DNA from: Pseudoroseicyclus aestuarii
GTDB taxonomy: Bacteria > Pseudomonadota > Alphaproteobacteria > Rhodobacterales > Rhodobacteraceae
Reading direction: 5' to 3'
Assembly (NCBI RefSeq): GCF_003217255.1
Contig: NZ_QJTE01000001.1
Span: forward strand, 248,001 to 312,000
Length of the DNA stretch: 64,000 nt
The notes beneath the pieces are model-generated. The model made no database searches. It worked only from the letters and a program-made list of their open reading frames with translations, and had not been told where the DNA came from. The number at the start of each line of letters is the position of its first letter. The stretch's first letter is position 1. This document shows, in pieces, positions 49,812-58,660 of the stretch. Both the position numbers and the translations under genes were made by a program.

Positions 49812-49849
49812 AAAAGGCCCGCCGCATCGAGTGCGGCGGGCCTGTTTCG
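49812..49849. terminator. bidirectional terminator between deoB and the DegP-type protease gene
   Basis: A perfect 12-bp stem (AGGCCCGCCGCA 49815-49826 / TGCGGCGGGCCT 49832-49843) with a 5-base loop, flanked by AAAA on the left and GTTT on the right. It sits between two convergent genes and can act in both directions; the T-run is better on the minus side. Confidence 0.8.
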
Positions 49850-49866
49850 TCGGGCTACGCGCTGGA

Positions 49867-51420
49867 TCAGTTGTCGTCGTCGCCGAGCACGAGGGCAACG
49901 AAGCGCGGCTCACCGCCGCGGCGCACCAGCATCAGCAGCGACCGGCGCCCGGCATCGCGCGCCTCGGAGACGCGGTCCTGCAGGTCGCTCAGGGAGGTGA
50001 CAGGCTGCTGCCCGGCCTCGGTGATGATGTCGCCGGGGGCGAGGCCCTTTTCGGCGGCATCGGAAGCCGGGTCGATCTGCGTCACCACGAGACCCTCGGT
50101 CCCCTCGTCGAGGCCGAACTCCTCGGCGGTGCTGGGCGTGATCTCGCTGAGCGAGAGGCCGAGGATATCGGCGTTCTCGGCCTCCCCCTCGCCCTGGGCG
50201 GAGGCGGGCATCAGCTCTTCCACGGTCTCGCGGCGGCCGAGCGTGACGGGCAGGGTGCGGGTGTCGCCGTTGCGCAGGACGGTCACCTCCACCGCCTCGC
50301 CGATCGGGGCGCCGCCGACGAGCCGCACGAGGTCGCGATCGTCCTCGACCTCCTGGCCGTCGAAGCTGAGAATGACGTCCCCGGCCTCGATCCCGGCCTC
50401 CTGCGCCGGGCCTTCGGGCACCGCGGTGATCAACGCGCCGCGGGCGGCATCAAGGCCGGCGATGGCGCCGACCATGTCGGGCGTGATCGCCTGGATATGC
50501 ACGCCGAGCCAGCCGCGCCGCGTCTCGCCGAACTCCTGCAGCTGGTCGACGACACTGCTGACGACGGAGGATGACATCGCGAAGCCGATGCCGATGCTGC
50601 CGCCGTTGGGCGAGAGGATCGCGGTGTTCACGCCGATCACCTCACCCTCCATGTTGAAGAGCGGCCCGCCGGAGTTGCCGCGGTTGATGGCGGCGTCGGT
50701 CTGGATGTAGTCGTCGTAGGCGCCCTGCAGGGCACGGCCCCGGGCCGAGATGATGCCGGCGCTGATCGAGAAGCCCTGGCCCAGCGGGTTGCCCATGGCC
50801 ATGACCCAGTCGCCGACGCTGGCGCCGCTGCCGTCGCTGTCGCCGAACTGGACGAAGGGCAGATCGGTGCCGTCGACCTTGAGAAGGGCGATGTCGGATT
50901 CGGGATCGGTGCCGATCACCTCGGCCGGCAGGCTGCCGCCGGTGTAGAATTCGACCTCGATCTCGTCGGCGCCCTCGATCACGTGGTTGTTGGTGACGAC
51001 GTAGCCATCGGCCGAGACGACGAAGCCCGAGCCGAGCGCGGAGGAGCGGCGCGGCTGATCCTCACGGTCGTTGAAGTCGCGGAAGAACTCTTCGAAGGGG
51101 GATCCTTCGGGAAAGGCGCCGGAGGGGCCGCTGCGGCCGGCGACCATGGTGGTCGTGGTGATGTTCACCACTGCGGGGCTGACCTCTTCGGCGAGGTCGG
51201 CAAAGCTCATCGGGCGGACGGAAGGATCGCTGGCCGCGCCGTCGGCATTCAGCGGCTGGCCGCTCTGCTCCTGCGGGACCTCGCCGGTCCGATCGGTCTG
51301 GGCCATCGCGTCCTGCGCGGCGAGCGGCATGACCTGGGCCAGCGTCAGAACGGCGCCGAGAGCCAGAGCCGACGCAGCTCGCAGCGGGGCGGGCGAGGCG
51401 ATGGTGGGTGCATTGCGCAT
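49867..51420 (-). CDS. periplasmic serine protease, DegP/HtrA family
   Basis: Protease and chaperone of the periplasm, 517 residues. A signal peptide (about 1-35, ending PLAAQ) precedes the trypsin-like domain with the catalytic triad His146 (TNNHVIEG), Asp176 (PESDIALLKV) and Ser250 (GNSGGPLF), then two PDZ domains (about 305-395, RRGWLGVHIQ onward, and about 420-510). The region between them is Glu/Ala-rich. ATG 51420 is used because it opens the signal peptide and has GGAG upstream; an earlier TTG exists at 51450. Upstream lies the soluble chemoreceptor on the same strand, 178 bases away. Which of DegP, DegQ or DegS it matches cannot be fixed by eye; two PDZ domains exclude DegS. Confidence 0.93.
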   Translation of the reverse strand: MRNAPTIASPAPLRAASALALGAVLTLAQVMPLAAQDAMAQTDRTGEVPQEQSGQPLNADGAASDPSVRPMSFADLAEEVSPAVVNITTTTMVAGRSGPSGAFPEGSPFEEFFRDFNDREDQPRRSSALGSGFVVSADGYVVTNNHVIEGADEIEVEFYTGGSLPAEVIGTDPESDIALLKVDGTDLPFVQFGDSDGSGASVGDWVMAMGNPLGQGFSISAGIISARGRALQGAYDDYIQTDAAINRGNSGGPLFNMEGEVIGVNTAILSPNGGSIGIGFAMSSSVVSSVVDQLQEFGETRRGWLGVHIQAITPDMVGAIAGLDAARGALITAVPEGPAQEAGIEAGDVILSFDGQEVEDDRDLVRLVGGAPIGEAVEVTVLRNGDTRTLPVTLGRRETVEELMPASAQGEGEAENADILGLSLSEITPSTAEEFGLDEGTEGLVVTQIDPASDAAEKGLAPGDIITEAGQQPVTSLSDLQDRVSEARDAGRRSLLMLVRRGGEPRFVALVLGDDDN

Positions 51421-51598
51421 TGAGACAGACTCCTGCGTTGTCGTCGTCAAGCCGGAGCTGTCGCGTCCGGAACAGCGGAGACCTTCCTCCTAGAGCCGCT
51501 CGGCTGCAACTCAAAGCCGCATCGCACCGCGTCAAACGGACGTGAGAAGTCGTGTCAGGGCCGGGGGCTGCCGCGGCCCCCCGGGCCCTGCCGCCGGC

Positions 51599-52963
51599 TC
51601 AGGAGGCGCGCGCCGCACTGGCCCCCGCGCCGCGGGCGGCCGGCACCCCGCCGGAGCCGATGCGGAAGAGGGAGACCTGCTCGCTCAGGGTGGCGGCATC
51701 CTGGGCCAGGACGCGGACCGACGCGCCGGACTGATCGACGGCGCCGGCGTTCTGCTCGGTCACGCGGCGCAGCTGCGCGACACCGCCGCCGATCTCGGCC
51801 AGGGCGGCGGTCTGGTTCTCGGTCCCGCGCGTTATCTCGGTCACGTGGTCGTGGATGCCGGCCACCCCGGCGACGATCTTCTGCAACTCGCCCCCGGCCT
51901 GCTCGACCAGGGCGACCCCTTCGGCGACGTGCTTCGAGCTTTGGGAGATCAGGTCCTTGATGTCGCTCGCCGCCTCGGAGGAGCGCTGCGCCAGCAGCCG
52001 CACCTCGGAGGCGACGACGGCGAAGCCGAGGCCTGCGTTGCCCGCCCGCGCGGCCTCGACCCCCGCGTTCAGCGCCAGAAGGTTGGTCTGGAAGGCGATG
52101 TCGTTGATGGTCGAGATGATCTGCGAGATGCGGGTCGAGGATCCCTCGATCTTCGACATGGCGGCGATGGCCGATTCGACCACTGCCTTGCCCCCCTCCG
52201 CGGTGCCGCGTGCCGCATCGGCGGAGCGTTCGACCGCCCTGGCCCCATCGGCCGAGGACCGCACGGTCTGCGTCAGCTTGTCGAGGCCCGCGGCCGCCTC
52301 CTGCACCGTGTCGGCCTGCTGCCGCGTCCGGCCCGAGAGGTCGGAGGAGGTGCGGTCCATCTCTGCCGCGGTCTGGAGGAGGCTCTCGACCGCCCGGCTG
52401 ACCGAGGCGACCATGCCTGACAGCTGCTCGGCGGCCGTGTTGTAGGCCTGCGTCAGCAGGTCGACATCCTCGAGGCCGCAGGGCGCGATCCGGTGCACCA
52501 GGTTGCCCTCGCTCAGGTGCCGCAGCGCCCGCGAGATCGACAGGATCCCGGTCTTGCGGCGGGTGATGTCGGAGGCGACCTTGATCACCTTCACCACCTT
52601 TCCGGAATCGTCCATGAAGGGGGCATAGGTCGCGTGGATCCAGACGGTGGTCCCGTCCTTCGCAATGCGCGCGTATTCATCGGTGAAGCTTTCGCCATCG
52701 GCGAGTCGGCGCCAGAAGGCGGCATAGCCTTCCGTCTTCACATGCTCGGGGTCGACGAAGATCGAATGGTGCCGTCCCACGATCTCGGGCCGTGTGTACC
52801 CGAAGGCCTTGAGGAAGATGTTGTTCGCCGCAAGGATCTCGCCCTCCGGCGTGAACTGGATGACGGCCTGCGTCCGCTCGATGACGGATTGCATGATCTC
52901 CGCGTCAGAGATCGTCCTGTTCTTCGAAGAGGCCTTGCCCGAGCCGTACCACATCCAGACCAT
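51599..52963 (-). CDS. soluble PAS-domain methyl-accepting chemotaxis protein
   Basis: Cytoplasmic chemoreceptor of 454 residues without any transmembrane helix. A PAS domain spans about 22-138 (FTPEGEILAANNIFLKAFGYTR; IVGRHHSIFV; the PAC segment DGTTVWIHATYAPFMDDSGK), followed by a HAMP-like remnant (LRHLSEGNLVHRI near 148) and the signalling domain with the conserved hairpin tip (INDIAFQTNLLALNAGVEAARAG near 265). The PAS type resembles Aer and BdlA-like sensors; flavin or haem binding is possible but not shown. No other chemotaxis genes are nearby. The start codon lacks a convincing ribosome site; an internal ATG 9 bases downstream is an alternative. Confidence 0.92.
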   Translation of the reverse strand: MVWMWYGSGKASSKNRTISDAEIMQSVIERTQAVIQFTPEGEILAANNIFLKAFGYTRPEIVGRHHSIFVDPEHVKTEGYAAFWRRLADGESFTDEYARIAKDGTTVWIHATYAPFMDDSGKVVKVIKVASDITRRKTGILSISRALRHLSEGNLVHRIAPCGLEDVDLLTQAYNTAAEQLSGMVASVSRAVESLLQTAAEMDRTSSDLSGRTRQQADTVQEAAAGLDKLTQTVRSSADGARAVERSADAARGTAEGGKAVVESAIAAMSKIEGSSTRISQIISTINDIAFQTNLLALNAGVEAARAGNAGLGFAVVASEVRLLAQRSSEAASDIKDLISQSSKHVAEGVALVEQAGGELQKIVAGVAGIHDHVTEITRGTENQTAALAEIGGGVAQLRRVTEQNAGAVDQSGASVRVLAQDAATLSEQVSLFRIGSGGVPAARGAGASAARAS

Positions 52964-53046
52964 CCCGACGCTGATGCACTTTGACGGTCGGTATAGGGGC
53001 GAAGTCCTAACCGGGTGTTTACGCAGGTCAGCGCCGTCGTGGATGC

Positions 53047-53073
53047 AAAAAGGGCCGGCGTTTCCGCCGGCCC
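53047..53073 (-). terminator. terminator of the hflKC operon
   Basis: Read on the minus strand: a 9-bp stem (GGGCCGGCG / CGCCGGCCC, 53052-53060 and 53065-53073) with a 4-base loop followed by TTTTT (complement of 53047-53051), about 32 bases after the hflC stop. Confidence 0.85.
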
Positions 53074-53104
53074 CTTGTGTCTTGTGCGCCAGTAGCGGAC
53101 CGGA

Positions 53105-54355
53105 TCAGGGCTGCGCCTCGTCCTCGGGCGCCTGCGTGGTTGCATCCTCTGCGTCGTCCGGCTGGCTCACCGCGCCGTCCACGGCCTCGTCCGCGGCGCC
53201 CTCGGCCGGCGGGGTGCTGCCGTCGGGGGTGCGGATGTCCATCGGCGCATCGTTCGGCACCGGCGTCGGATCGGTCGCCCCGGCGGGCAGCTGCACCTCG
53301 AGGTCCTGCGCGCTGCCGTCATCGCCCGCGGCATCCTCGGCGGCGTCCTCTTCCACGGCCTCGGGCGTCTCGGGGCCCCCGGCCTCGACCTCGACCGGCT
53401 CGACCTCGGCCTGCGCGGCCGCGGCCTCTTCCGCGACCTCGGGCGGCAGGTCGATCGGCCCGCTCGGCAGGGCGTTCTCCGGCGCGTTCTGCGAGTAGAG
53501 GTAGTCGAAGAAGGCGTTGTCCGGCGTCATCACCATGGTCGAGTTGTTGCCCTGCAGCGCAAGGCGGTAGGCCTGAAGGCTGCGGTAGAAGTCGAAGAAC
53601 TCCGGATCGGCGCCATAGGCCTCGGCGAAGATCGCGTTGGCGCGGGCATCGGCCTCGCCTCGGGTCACGTTCCGCTCCCGCTGCGCCTCGGAAAGCGTCT
53701 CGGTCACGGTCCGGTCGGCGAGGGCGCGGACGCGCTGCGCCGCCTCTTCACCGCGGGCCCGCTCGTCCTCGGCCTCGCGCTGACGCTCGGCCCGCATCCG
53801 CTCGAAGGTCGCCTCGAGGTTCTGGCTGGGCAGGTTGGTCTGCTTGAGGCGGACGTCGATCACGTCGAGGCCCAGATCGGCGGCCTGGCTCTGGGCCTGG
53901 TCCCTGATGCGGTTCATCAGGAGGCGCCGGTCGGAGGACAGGATGACGTCCGAGGTGACCTGATCGGCACCCAGCACTTCGCGGATCTGCGAGTTCAGGA
54001 TGCTTTCAAGCCGCGCCTCGGCCTGCCGCTCGCCGCCGGTGCCGACGGCCTGCCGGAAGCGGACCACATCGGCGATGCGGTAGCGGGCGAAGGCATCGAC
54101 CACCAGCCGGCGGTCGTCGGCCGGCGTGACCTCGAAGGTCTCGGTGTCGAGCGACAGGATCCGGTCGTCGTAGGTCACGACCTGCTGGATCAGCGGGATC
54201 TTGAAGCCGATGCCCGGATCCTCGCGCACCTGCCGGATCTGGCCGAATTGCAGGACCAGCGCCTTCTGCCGCTCGTCGACCACGAAGACCGACGAGAGGA
54301 TGCCGATCAGGGCGATGACGATGACGGGAACGATGTACAAAATGGATCGGCGCAT
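53105..54355 (-). CDS. hflC: HflC, FtsH protease modulator
   Basis: SPFH/prohibitin-family protein that with HflK forms a membrane cage around FtsH. Of 416 residues the N-terminal anchor (about 4-24, ILYIVPVIVIALIGILSSVF) and the SPFH body to about 285 (VDERQKALVLQFGQI; TNLPSQNLEATFERMRAERQREAE; RGEADARANAIFAEAYGADPEFFDFYRSLQAY) match HflC closely. From about 310 on, a roughly 105-residue tail very rich in Glu, Asp, Ala and Pro is added; typical HflC proteins end near 290-335. It follows hflK with a 1-base gap and is followed by a terminator. Confidence 0.94.
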   Translation of the reverse strand: MRRSILYIVPVIVIALIGILSSVFVVDERQKALVLQFGQIRQVREDPGIGFKIPLIQQVVTYDDRILSLDTETFEVTPADDRRLVVDAFARYRIADVVRFRQAVGTGGERQAEARLESILNSQIREVLGADQVTSDVILSSDRRLLMNRIRDQAQSQAADLGLDVIDVRLKQTNLPSQNLEATFERMRAERQREAEDERARGEEAAQRVRALADRTVTETLSEAQRERNVTRGEADARANAIFAEAYGADPEFFDFYRSLQAYRLALQGNNSTMVMTPDNAFFDYLYSQNAPENALPSGPIDLPPEVAEEAAAAQAEVEPVEVEAGGPETPEAVEEDAAEDAAGDDGSAQDLEVQLPAGATDPTPVPNDAPMDIRTPDGSTPPAEGAADEAVDGAVSQPDDAEDATTQAPEDEAQP

Positions 54356-54356
54356 C

Positions 54357-55568
54357 TTAGTTGCCTCCCCCTGTCTGAGTGCTGGCGGCGGCGCCGCCGG
54401 AGCCCGAGCGCGCCAGATCGTTCAGCGGCAGGAAGGGCACTATGCCGGTTCCGCCGTTCTGACCGCCCGAGGCGATGGCGGAATCGAGCACGATCTTGTC
54501 GATGCCGCCCAGCACGTCCTCCATCGTCTCGAGGTAGATGCGGCGACGCGTGACCTCGGGTGCGAGCTGGTATTCCTCCTGCACGGAGGAGAAGCGGCTC
54601 GCCTCACCCAGCGCGTCGTTGACGGTCTGCGCCCGGTAGGCCTCGGCCCCCTCGACGATCTGCGCGGCTTCACCGCGGGCCTCGGCGAGGACACGGTTGG
54701 CATAGGCATCGGCAAGGCGCTGCACGCGATCGCGCTCCTGCTCGGCGGCCTGCACGTCGCGGAAGGCGTCGATCACCTCGGCCGGCGGATCGGCTGCCTC
54801 GAGGTTGACCCGCAGGATGTTAATCCCGCTGCCATAATCGTTGAGCGTTTCCTGGATCTGCTCCTGCGCGGTATCGGCGATCAGGCCGCGGTCGCGGTTG
54901 AGGATCGGCGCCAGATTCGAGGCGGCGATGATCTCGCGCATCACCGATTCCGCGACCGCCTGAACGGTGGTCTCGGGATCGCGGATGTTGAAGATGTACT
55001 GCGCCGGATCGCTGATGTTCCAGACCACCTGAAAGCCGATGTCGACGATGTTCGCGTCGGTGGTCAGCATCAGCCCGTCGGTGCCCTGACGGTTGCCGGT
55101 ATTGCCGATGCTCTCGGTCCGCTCGGAGGTCACGTCGATGACCTGATGCGTCACCAGCGGCCAGGGGGCGAAGTTCAGGCCCGACTCGCCGGTCGAGGAA
55201 TACTCGCCCAGGAACAATTCGACCGACTGCTCTTCGGGGCGGACGGTGTAGAACGACAGGAAGGCCCAGAGCACGAGGAGGACGATCAACCCGCCGATGG
55301 CGATGATCCGGAACTCCGGCCCCGACGAGCCGCCGTTGCCGCCGCCGCCGCCATTGGTGCTGCGCCCGCCCATGAGCACGCGAAGCTGCTCGCGCCCGCG
55401 GTTCATCAGATCGTCGATCTGCTGCGACTCACCGGGGCGGCGCGGCGGCTGCTGCGGACGGCGCCCGCCGTCGTATCCGCCGTTGCCTCCGCTGTCGCCG
55501 CCGGTGCCGTTACTGCCCCCTGTGCCGCGGCCACCGCCGCCCCAGGGCCCTTGGGAATTGCCTGCCAT
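54357..55568 (-). CDS. hflK: HflK, FtsH protease modulator
   Basis: Partner of HflC, 403 residues. The N-terminal 60 residues are glycine-rich and disordered (GPWGGGGRGTGGSNGTGG), followed by one transmembrane helix (IIAIGGLIVLLVLWAFLSFY, about 85-104) and the SPFH domain (VRPEEQSVELFLGEY; WNISDPAQYIFNIRDPE; VREIIA-like VMREIIAASNLAPILNRDRG; RVLAEARGEAAQIVEGAEAYR). ATG 55568 starts MAGNSQGPWGGGG, the common family start; the frame continues open upstream. It lies 112 bases downstream of gor on the same strand; a possible heat-shock promoter is noted at 55638-55667. Confidence 0.94.
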   Translation of the reverse strand: MAGNSQGPWGGGGRGTGGSNGTGGDSGGNGGYDGGRRPQQPPRRPGESQQIDDLMNRGREQLRVLMGGRSTNGGGGGNGGSSGPEFRIIAIGGLIVLLVLWAFLSFYTVRPEEQSVELFLGEYSSTGESGLNFAPWPLVTHQVIDVTSERTESIGNTGNRQGTDGLMLTTDANIVDIGFQVVWNISDPAQYIFNIRDPETTVQAVAESVMREIIAASNLAPILNRDRGLIADTAQEQIQETLNDYGSGINILRVNLEAADPPAEVIDAFRDVQAAEQERDRVQRLADAYANRVLAEARGEAAQIVEGAEAYRAQTVNDALGEASRFSSVQEEYQLAPEVTRRRIYLETMEDVLGGIDKIVLDSAIASGGQNGGTGIVPFLPLNDLARSGSGGAAASTQTGGGN

Positions 55569-55637
55569 CAGCTGTTCCGTCGTCCTTTCCTCTTGCGCCT
55601 CCCCCTGCACGATCAGCGGGACCTTGCCGGTTCCATC

Positions 55638-55667
55638 CGATGTGTGCACGGCGGGCGCATGTTCAAG
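55638..55667 (-). promoter_or_regulatory. weak candidate heat-shock (RpoH-type) promoter before hflK
   Basis: On the minus strand CTTGAA (complement of 55662-55667) is followed about 14 bases later by CACACATCGG (complement of 55638-55647), roughly the RpoH -35/-10 layout, and lies 70-100 bases before the hflK start. hflKC is linked to heat-shock control in other bacteria. The -10 match is poor. Confidence 0.22.
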
Positions 55668-55680
55668 CGCGATCCGGCCC

Positions 55681-57138
55681 TCAGGCGCGGCGCACCGGCT
55701 CTCGCATGGTCACGATTTCTTCGGCCATCGTCGGGTGCACCGCCACGGTGCGGTCGAAGTCCTCTTTCGTGGCGCCCATCTTCACCGCGATCCCGGCCAG
55801 CTGGATCATCTCGCCGGCGCCGTCTGCAACGATGTGGCAGCCCAGCACGCGCCGCGTCTCCTGGCTGACGATCAGCTTCATCAGCACGCGGTCCTCGCGC
55901 CCGGCGAAGGCATGCTGCATCGGGCGGAAGCTGGCGGAATAGACCTCGATCGGCTCCTGCTCGCGGGCCTCTTCCTCGGTCAGGCCGACGGTGCCGAACT
56001 CGGGCTGGGTGAAGACCGCCGAGGGCACGAGGTCGTGGTCCACCGGGGTCGGGTTGCCCTTGAAGACCGTCTCGACGAAGGCCATCCCCTCGCGGATCGC
56101 GACGGGGGTCAGGTTGATCCGGTTGGTCACGTCCCCGATCGCGTAGATCGAGGGGACCGCCGTCTGGCTGTAGTCGTCCACCGGCATCTCGCCGAAGCGC
56201 CCGGTCTCGAGCGAGACCGCCTCAAGGCCGAGGCCTGCGGTGTTCGGGCGCCGCCCGGTGGCGAAGAGCACGGCGTCGAAGCTGCGCTCCTCCCCGTTGG
56301 TAGCCTTGACCCAGACCGGGCCGCCCGCGCGTTCCTCGGGCAGGGCGGCGTCATGCTCGGCGGCCTCGGTGCCCTCGGCCTCGCTCATCCCCGCCCGGGT
56401 GGCGGGATCGGCGGCGGCGGCGCTGGCGGGGCGCATCTCGACGATGTCGGTGCCGCAGAAGAGGTTCACGCCGCGCGCCTTCATCGCATCCGCGATCATC
56501 CCGCGCGCCTCTTCGTCGAAGCCGCGCAGGATCTGCGCGCCGCGGTAATACTGCGTCACCTCGACGCCGAGGCCGTTCAGGATGCAGGCGAATTCGCAGG
56601 CGATATAGCCGCCGCCGACGATCAGCAGGCTTTTCGGCAGCGTCTCAAGATTGAAGATATCGTCCGAGACCATGCCCAGATGCGCATTGGTGATCTCGGG
56701 GCGGACCGGATGGCCGCCCGTGGCCACGAGGATATGCCGCGCGGTCACCACGGTGCCGTCGTCCAGCCGCACGCTGTGGGCGTCCTGCAGCACGGCGCGG
56801 CTGTCGTGCACGGTGACGCCGGCGGTATCGAGCATCCGGCGGTAGATCGCCTCGAGACGGTCAAGCTCCTGGTGCAGGTTGCCGCGGAAGCTGGGCCAGT
56901 CGAAGCGCCCGCGCTCCAGCTGCCAGCCGTAGCGCTGCGCATCGTCGACCATGCCGGCGTATTCGCTGGCGAAGACCATCAGCTTCTTCGGCACGCAGCC
57001 GCGGATCACGCAGGTGCCGCCCATGCGGCTTTCCTCGGCCAGCGCGACGGAGGCGCCGGTCGCGGCCGCCATGCGCGCGGCGCGCACGCCGCCGGAGCCG
57101 CCGCCGATGACGAAGAGGTCGTGGTCGAAGTCAGCCAT
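55681..57138 (-). CDS. gor: glutathione-disulfide reductase
   Basis: NADPH-dependent reduction of oxidised glutathione; 485 residues, about 30 more than usual. FAD motif LFVIGGGSGGVRAARMAA, redox-active disulfide GGTCVIRGCVPKK (Cys43, Cys48), NADPH motif LLIVGGGYIACEFACIL near 172, FATGRRPNT near 292, YAIGDVTNRINLTPVAI near 325, and the C-terminal dimer-interface active-site segment AVHPTMAEE near 468. The NADPH domain carries an extra Ala/Glu-rich segment at about 237-273 not expected in the family, probably a surface loop. ATG 57138 has GGGAGA upstream. It follows rpiA on the same strand after 114 bases. Confidence 0.94.
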   Translation of the reverse strand: MADFDHDLFVIGGGSGGVRAARMAAATGASVALAEESRMGGTCVIRGCVPKKLMVFASEYAGMVDDAQRYGWQLERGRFDWPSFRGNLHQELDRLEAIYRRMLDTAGVTVHDSRAVLQDAHSVRLDDGTVVTARHILVATGGHPVRPEITNAHLGMVSDDIFNLETLPKSLLIVGGGYIACEFACILNGLGVEVTQYYRGAQILRGFDEEARGMIADAMKARGVNLFCGTDIVEMRPASAAAADPATRAGMSEAEGTEAAEHDAALPEERAGGPVWVKATNGEERSFDAVLFATGRRPNTAGLGLEAVSLETGRFGEMPVDDYSQTAVPSIYAIGDVTNRINLTPVAIREGMAFVETVFKGNPTPVDHDLVPSAVFTQPEFGTVGLTEEEAREQEPIEVYSASFRPMQHAFAGREDRVLMKLIVSQETRRVLGCHIVADGAGEMIQLAGIAVKMGATKEDFDRTVAVHPTMAEEIVTMREPVRRA

Positions 57139-57252
57139 TGCGGTCTCCCGTCTCGCGGTACACGTGTGCTGCCGCAGCATAGACCACATGACGGCGCCGC
57201 TGGCCAGAAGACGCCCTGTCGCAGTCTTGTTATCGGGCGCGGGGCCCGCGCG

Positions 57253-58041
57253 CTAATCCGAGATGTCGGTGAAGATGTTGTCCTCGGTGACGAACTCGTA
57301 GCGTGTCTCCTCTAAGGTGCCGCGCGTCTCGTCATGCAGGGTGACGCGGCCATCGGCATAGCCGGTCACGACCACGTCGCAGATATCGACGAAGAGCCCG
57401 TTCTCGACCACGCCCGCGATCTGGTTCAGCATCAGGCCAAGGCGGCGCGGATCGCCGATCCGCTTGAGGTGCAGGTCGAGGATGTGGTTCCCCTCGTCGG
57501 TGACGAAGGGCGCCTCGCCCTCCATGCGCAGCGTCACCTCGCGGCCCATGACGTCGAGGCCGATCAGCGCCTCCTCGATCAGCGCGCAGGTGGTCTGCCA
57601 GCCGAAGGGGATCACCTCGACCGGGAGCGGGCAGGCACCCAGCGTCTCGACCTTCTTGGAGGCATCGGCGATCACGATCATCCGCTCGGAGGCGGTGGCG
57701 ACGATCTTCTCGCGCAGCAGGGCGCCGCCGGCGCCCTTGATCAGGTCGAGCCGGGCGTCGTGCTCGTCGGCGCCGTCGATCGTCAGGTCGAGCCAGCGCG
57801 CCTCCTCGAGTGTCGTGATCTCGAGGCCGAGCTCCCGCGCCAGATCGGCGGTCCGCTCCGAGGTCGGCACGCCGCGAAAGCGCAGCCCCTCGGTCTGCGC
57901 CCGCTCGCCCAGGCAGCGCACCAGCCAGGCGGCGGTGGAGCCTGTGCCGAGACCGACGGTCATCCCGTCCTCGACATAGGCGCTGGCCCGCTTCGCGGCG
58001 ACGAACTTGGCCTTGTCGACCGGCGGCAGATCAGTGGGCAT
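57253..58041 (-). CDS. rpiA: ribose-5-phosphate isomerase A
   Basis: Interconverts ribose-5-phosphate and ribulose-5-phosphate in the pentose phosphate pathway. The 262 residues contain the family motifs VGLGTGSTAAWLVRCLGE near 29, GVPTSERTADLA near 57, LDLTIDGADEHD near 84 (catalytic Asp pair), KGAGGALLREKIVA near 101 (catalytic Glu) and VVENGLFVDICDVVV near 215. A strong GGGGAGG site precedes ATG 58041. Probably co-transcribed with gor. Confidence 0.96.
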   Translation of the reverse strand: MPTDLPPVDKAKFVAAKRASAYVEDGMTVGLGTGSTAAWLVRCLGERAQTEGLRFRGVPTSERTADLARELGLEITTLEEARWLDLTIDGADEHDARLDLIKGAGGALLREKIVATASERMIVIADASKKVETLGACPLPVEVIPFGWQTTCALIEEALIGLDVMGREVTLRMEGEAPFVTDEGNHILDLHLKRIGDPRRLGLMLNQIAGVVENGLFVDICDVVVTGYADGRVTLHDETRGTLEETRYEFVTEDNIFTDISD

Positions 58042-58202
58042 GGAGCCTCCCCTTGGCAGCGCGCCGCGACTCTAGCGGCCCCCGCGCACGGGGGCGAGAG
58101 GCAATCGTGCCGGGGCCGCCGCGCCCACTGGACATTGCGGCAGGAAAGCCCAACTAGGACAGGTCGGCAGGGCCGCCGGCGCGGGCCGGCGCAGGGGATG
58201 CG

Positions 58203-58556
58203 ATGACCAGAGTGCTTTTTCTGTCGGCGGGTTGCCTGATGATGGCCTTCGCCATCGCCGGGATCATCCTGCCGCTGGTCCCCGGCACGCCCTTCCTGAT
58301 CGCCGCGGCCTTCTGCTTTTCGCGCGGCAGCCCGCGCGCGCGTCACTGGCTGCTGAACCACGCCCATCTCGGCCCGCCGATCCGCGACTGGGAAGAGCGG
58401 GGCGCGATCTCGCGCTCGGGCAAATGGGCCTCTTGCCTGGCGATGGGCGCCTCGATCGCGCTGGCGCTCTGGATGGGCCTCGCGCTGCCCCTGGTGCTGG
58501 GACAGGCGCTGTGTCTCGCGCTGGTCGGCGCCTATATCCTCAGCCGCCCGAGCTGA
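58203..58556 (+). CDS. DUF454 (YbaN-like) membrane protein
   Basis: Small inner-membrane protein of 117 residues, family of unknown function. The diagnostic stretch is IAGIILPLVPGTPFLIAAAFCFSRGS near 20-45, followed by LLNHAHLGPPIRDWEERGAI, the usual family continuation, and two more hydrophobic segments near 78-112. It is divergent from rpiA and 104 bases upstream of the serine deaminase gene. Confidence 0.87.
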   Translation: MTRVLFLSAGCLMMAFAIAGIILPLVPGTPFLIAAAFCFSRGSPRARHWLLNHAHLGPPIRDWEERGAISRSGKWASCLAMGASIALALWMGLALPLVLGQALCLALVGAYILSRPS

Positions 58557-58660
58557 TCCGCCGGCGCGCTTGCGGGCCGCGATGCGTCGCAAAAGGACTG
58601 CCCGCGCGGCGCCACGGCTGCGAGGCTGGACCTGACGCCTTTTGAGGAGAAGAGAGCCCC

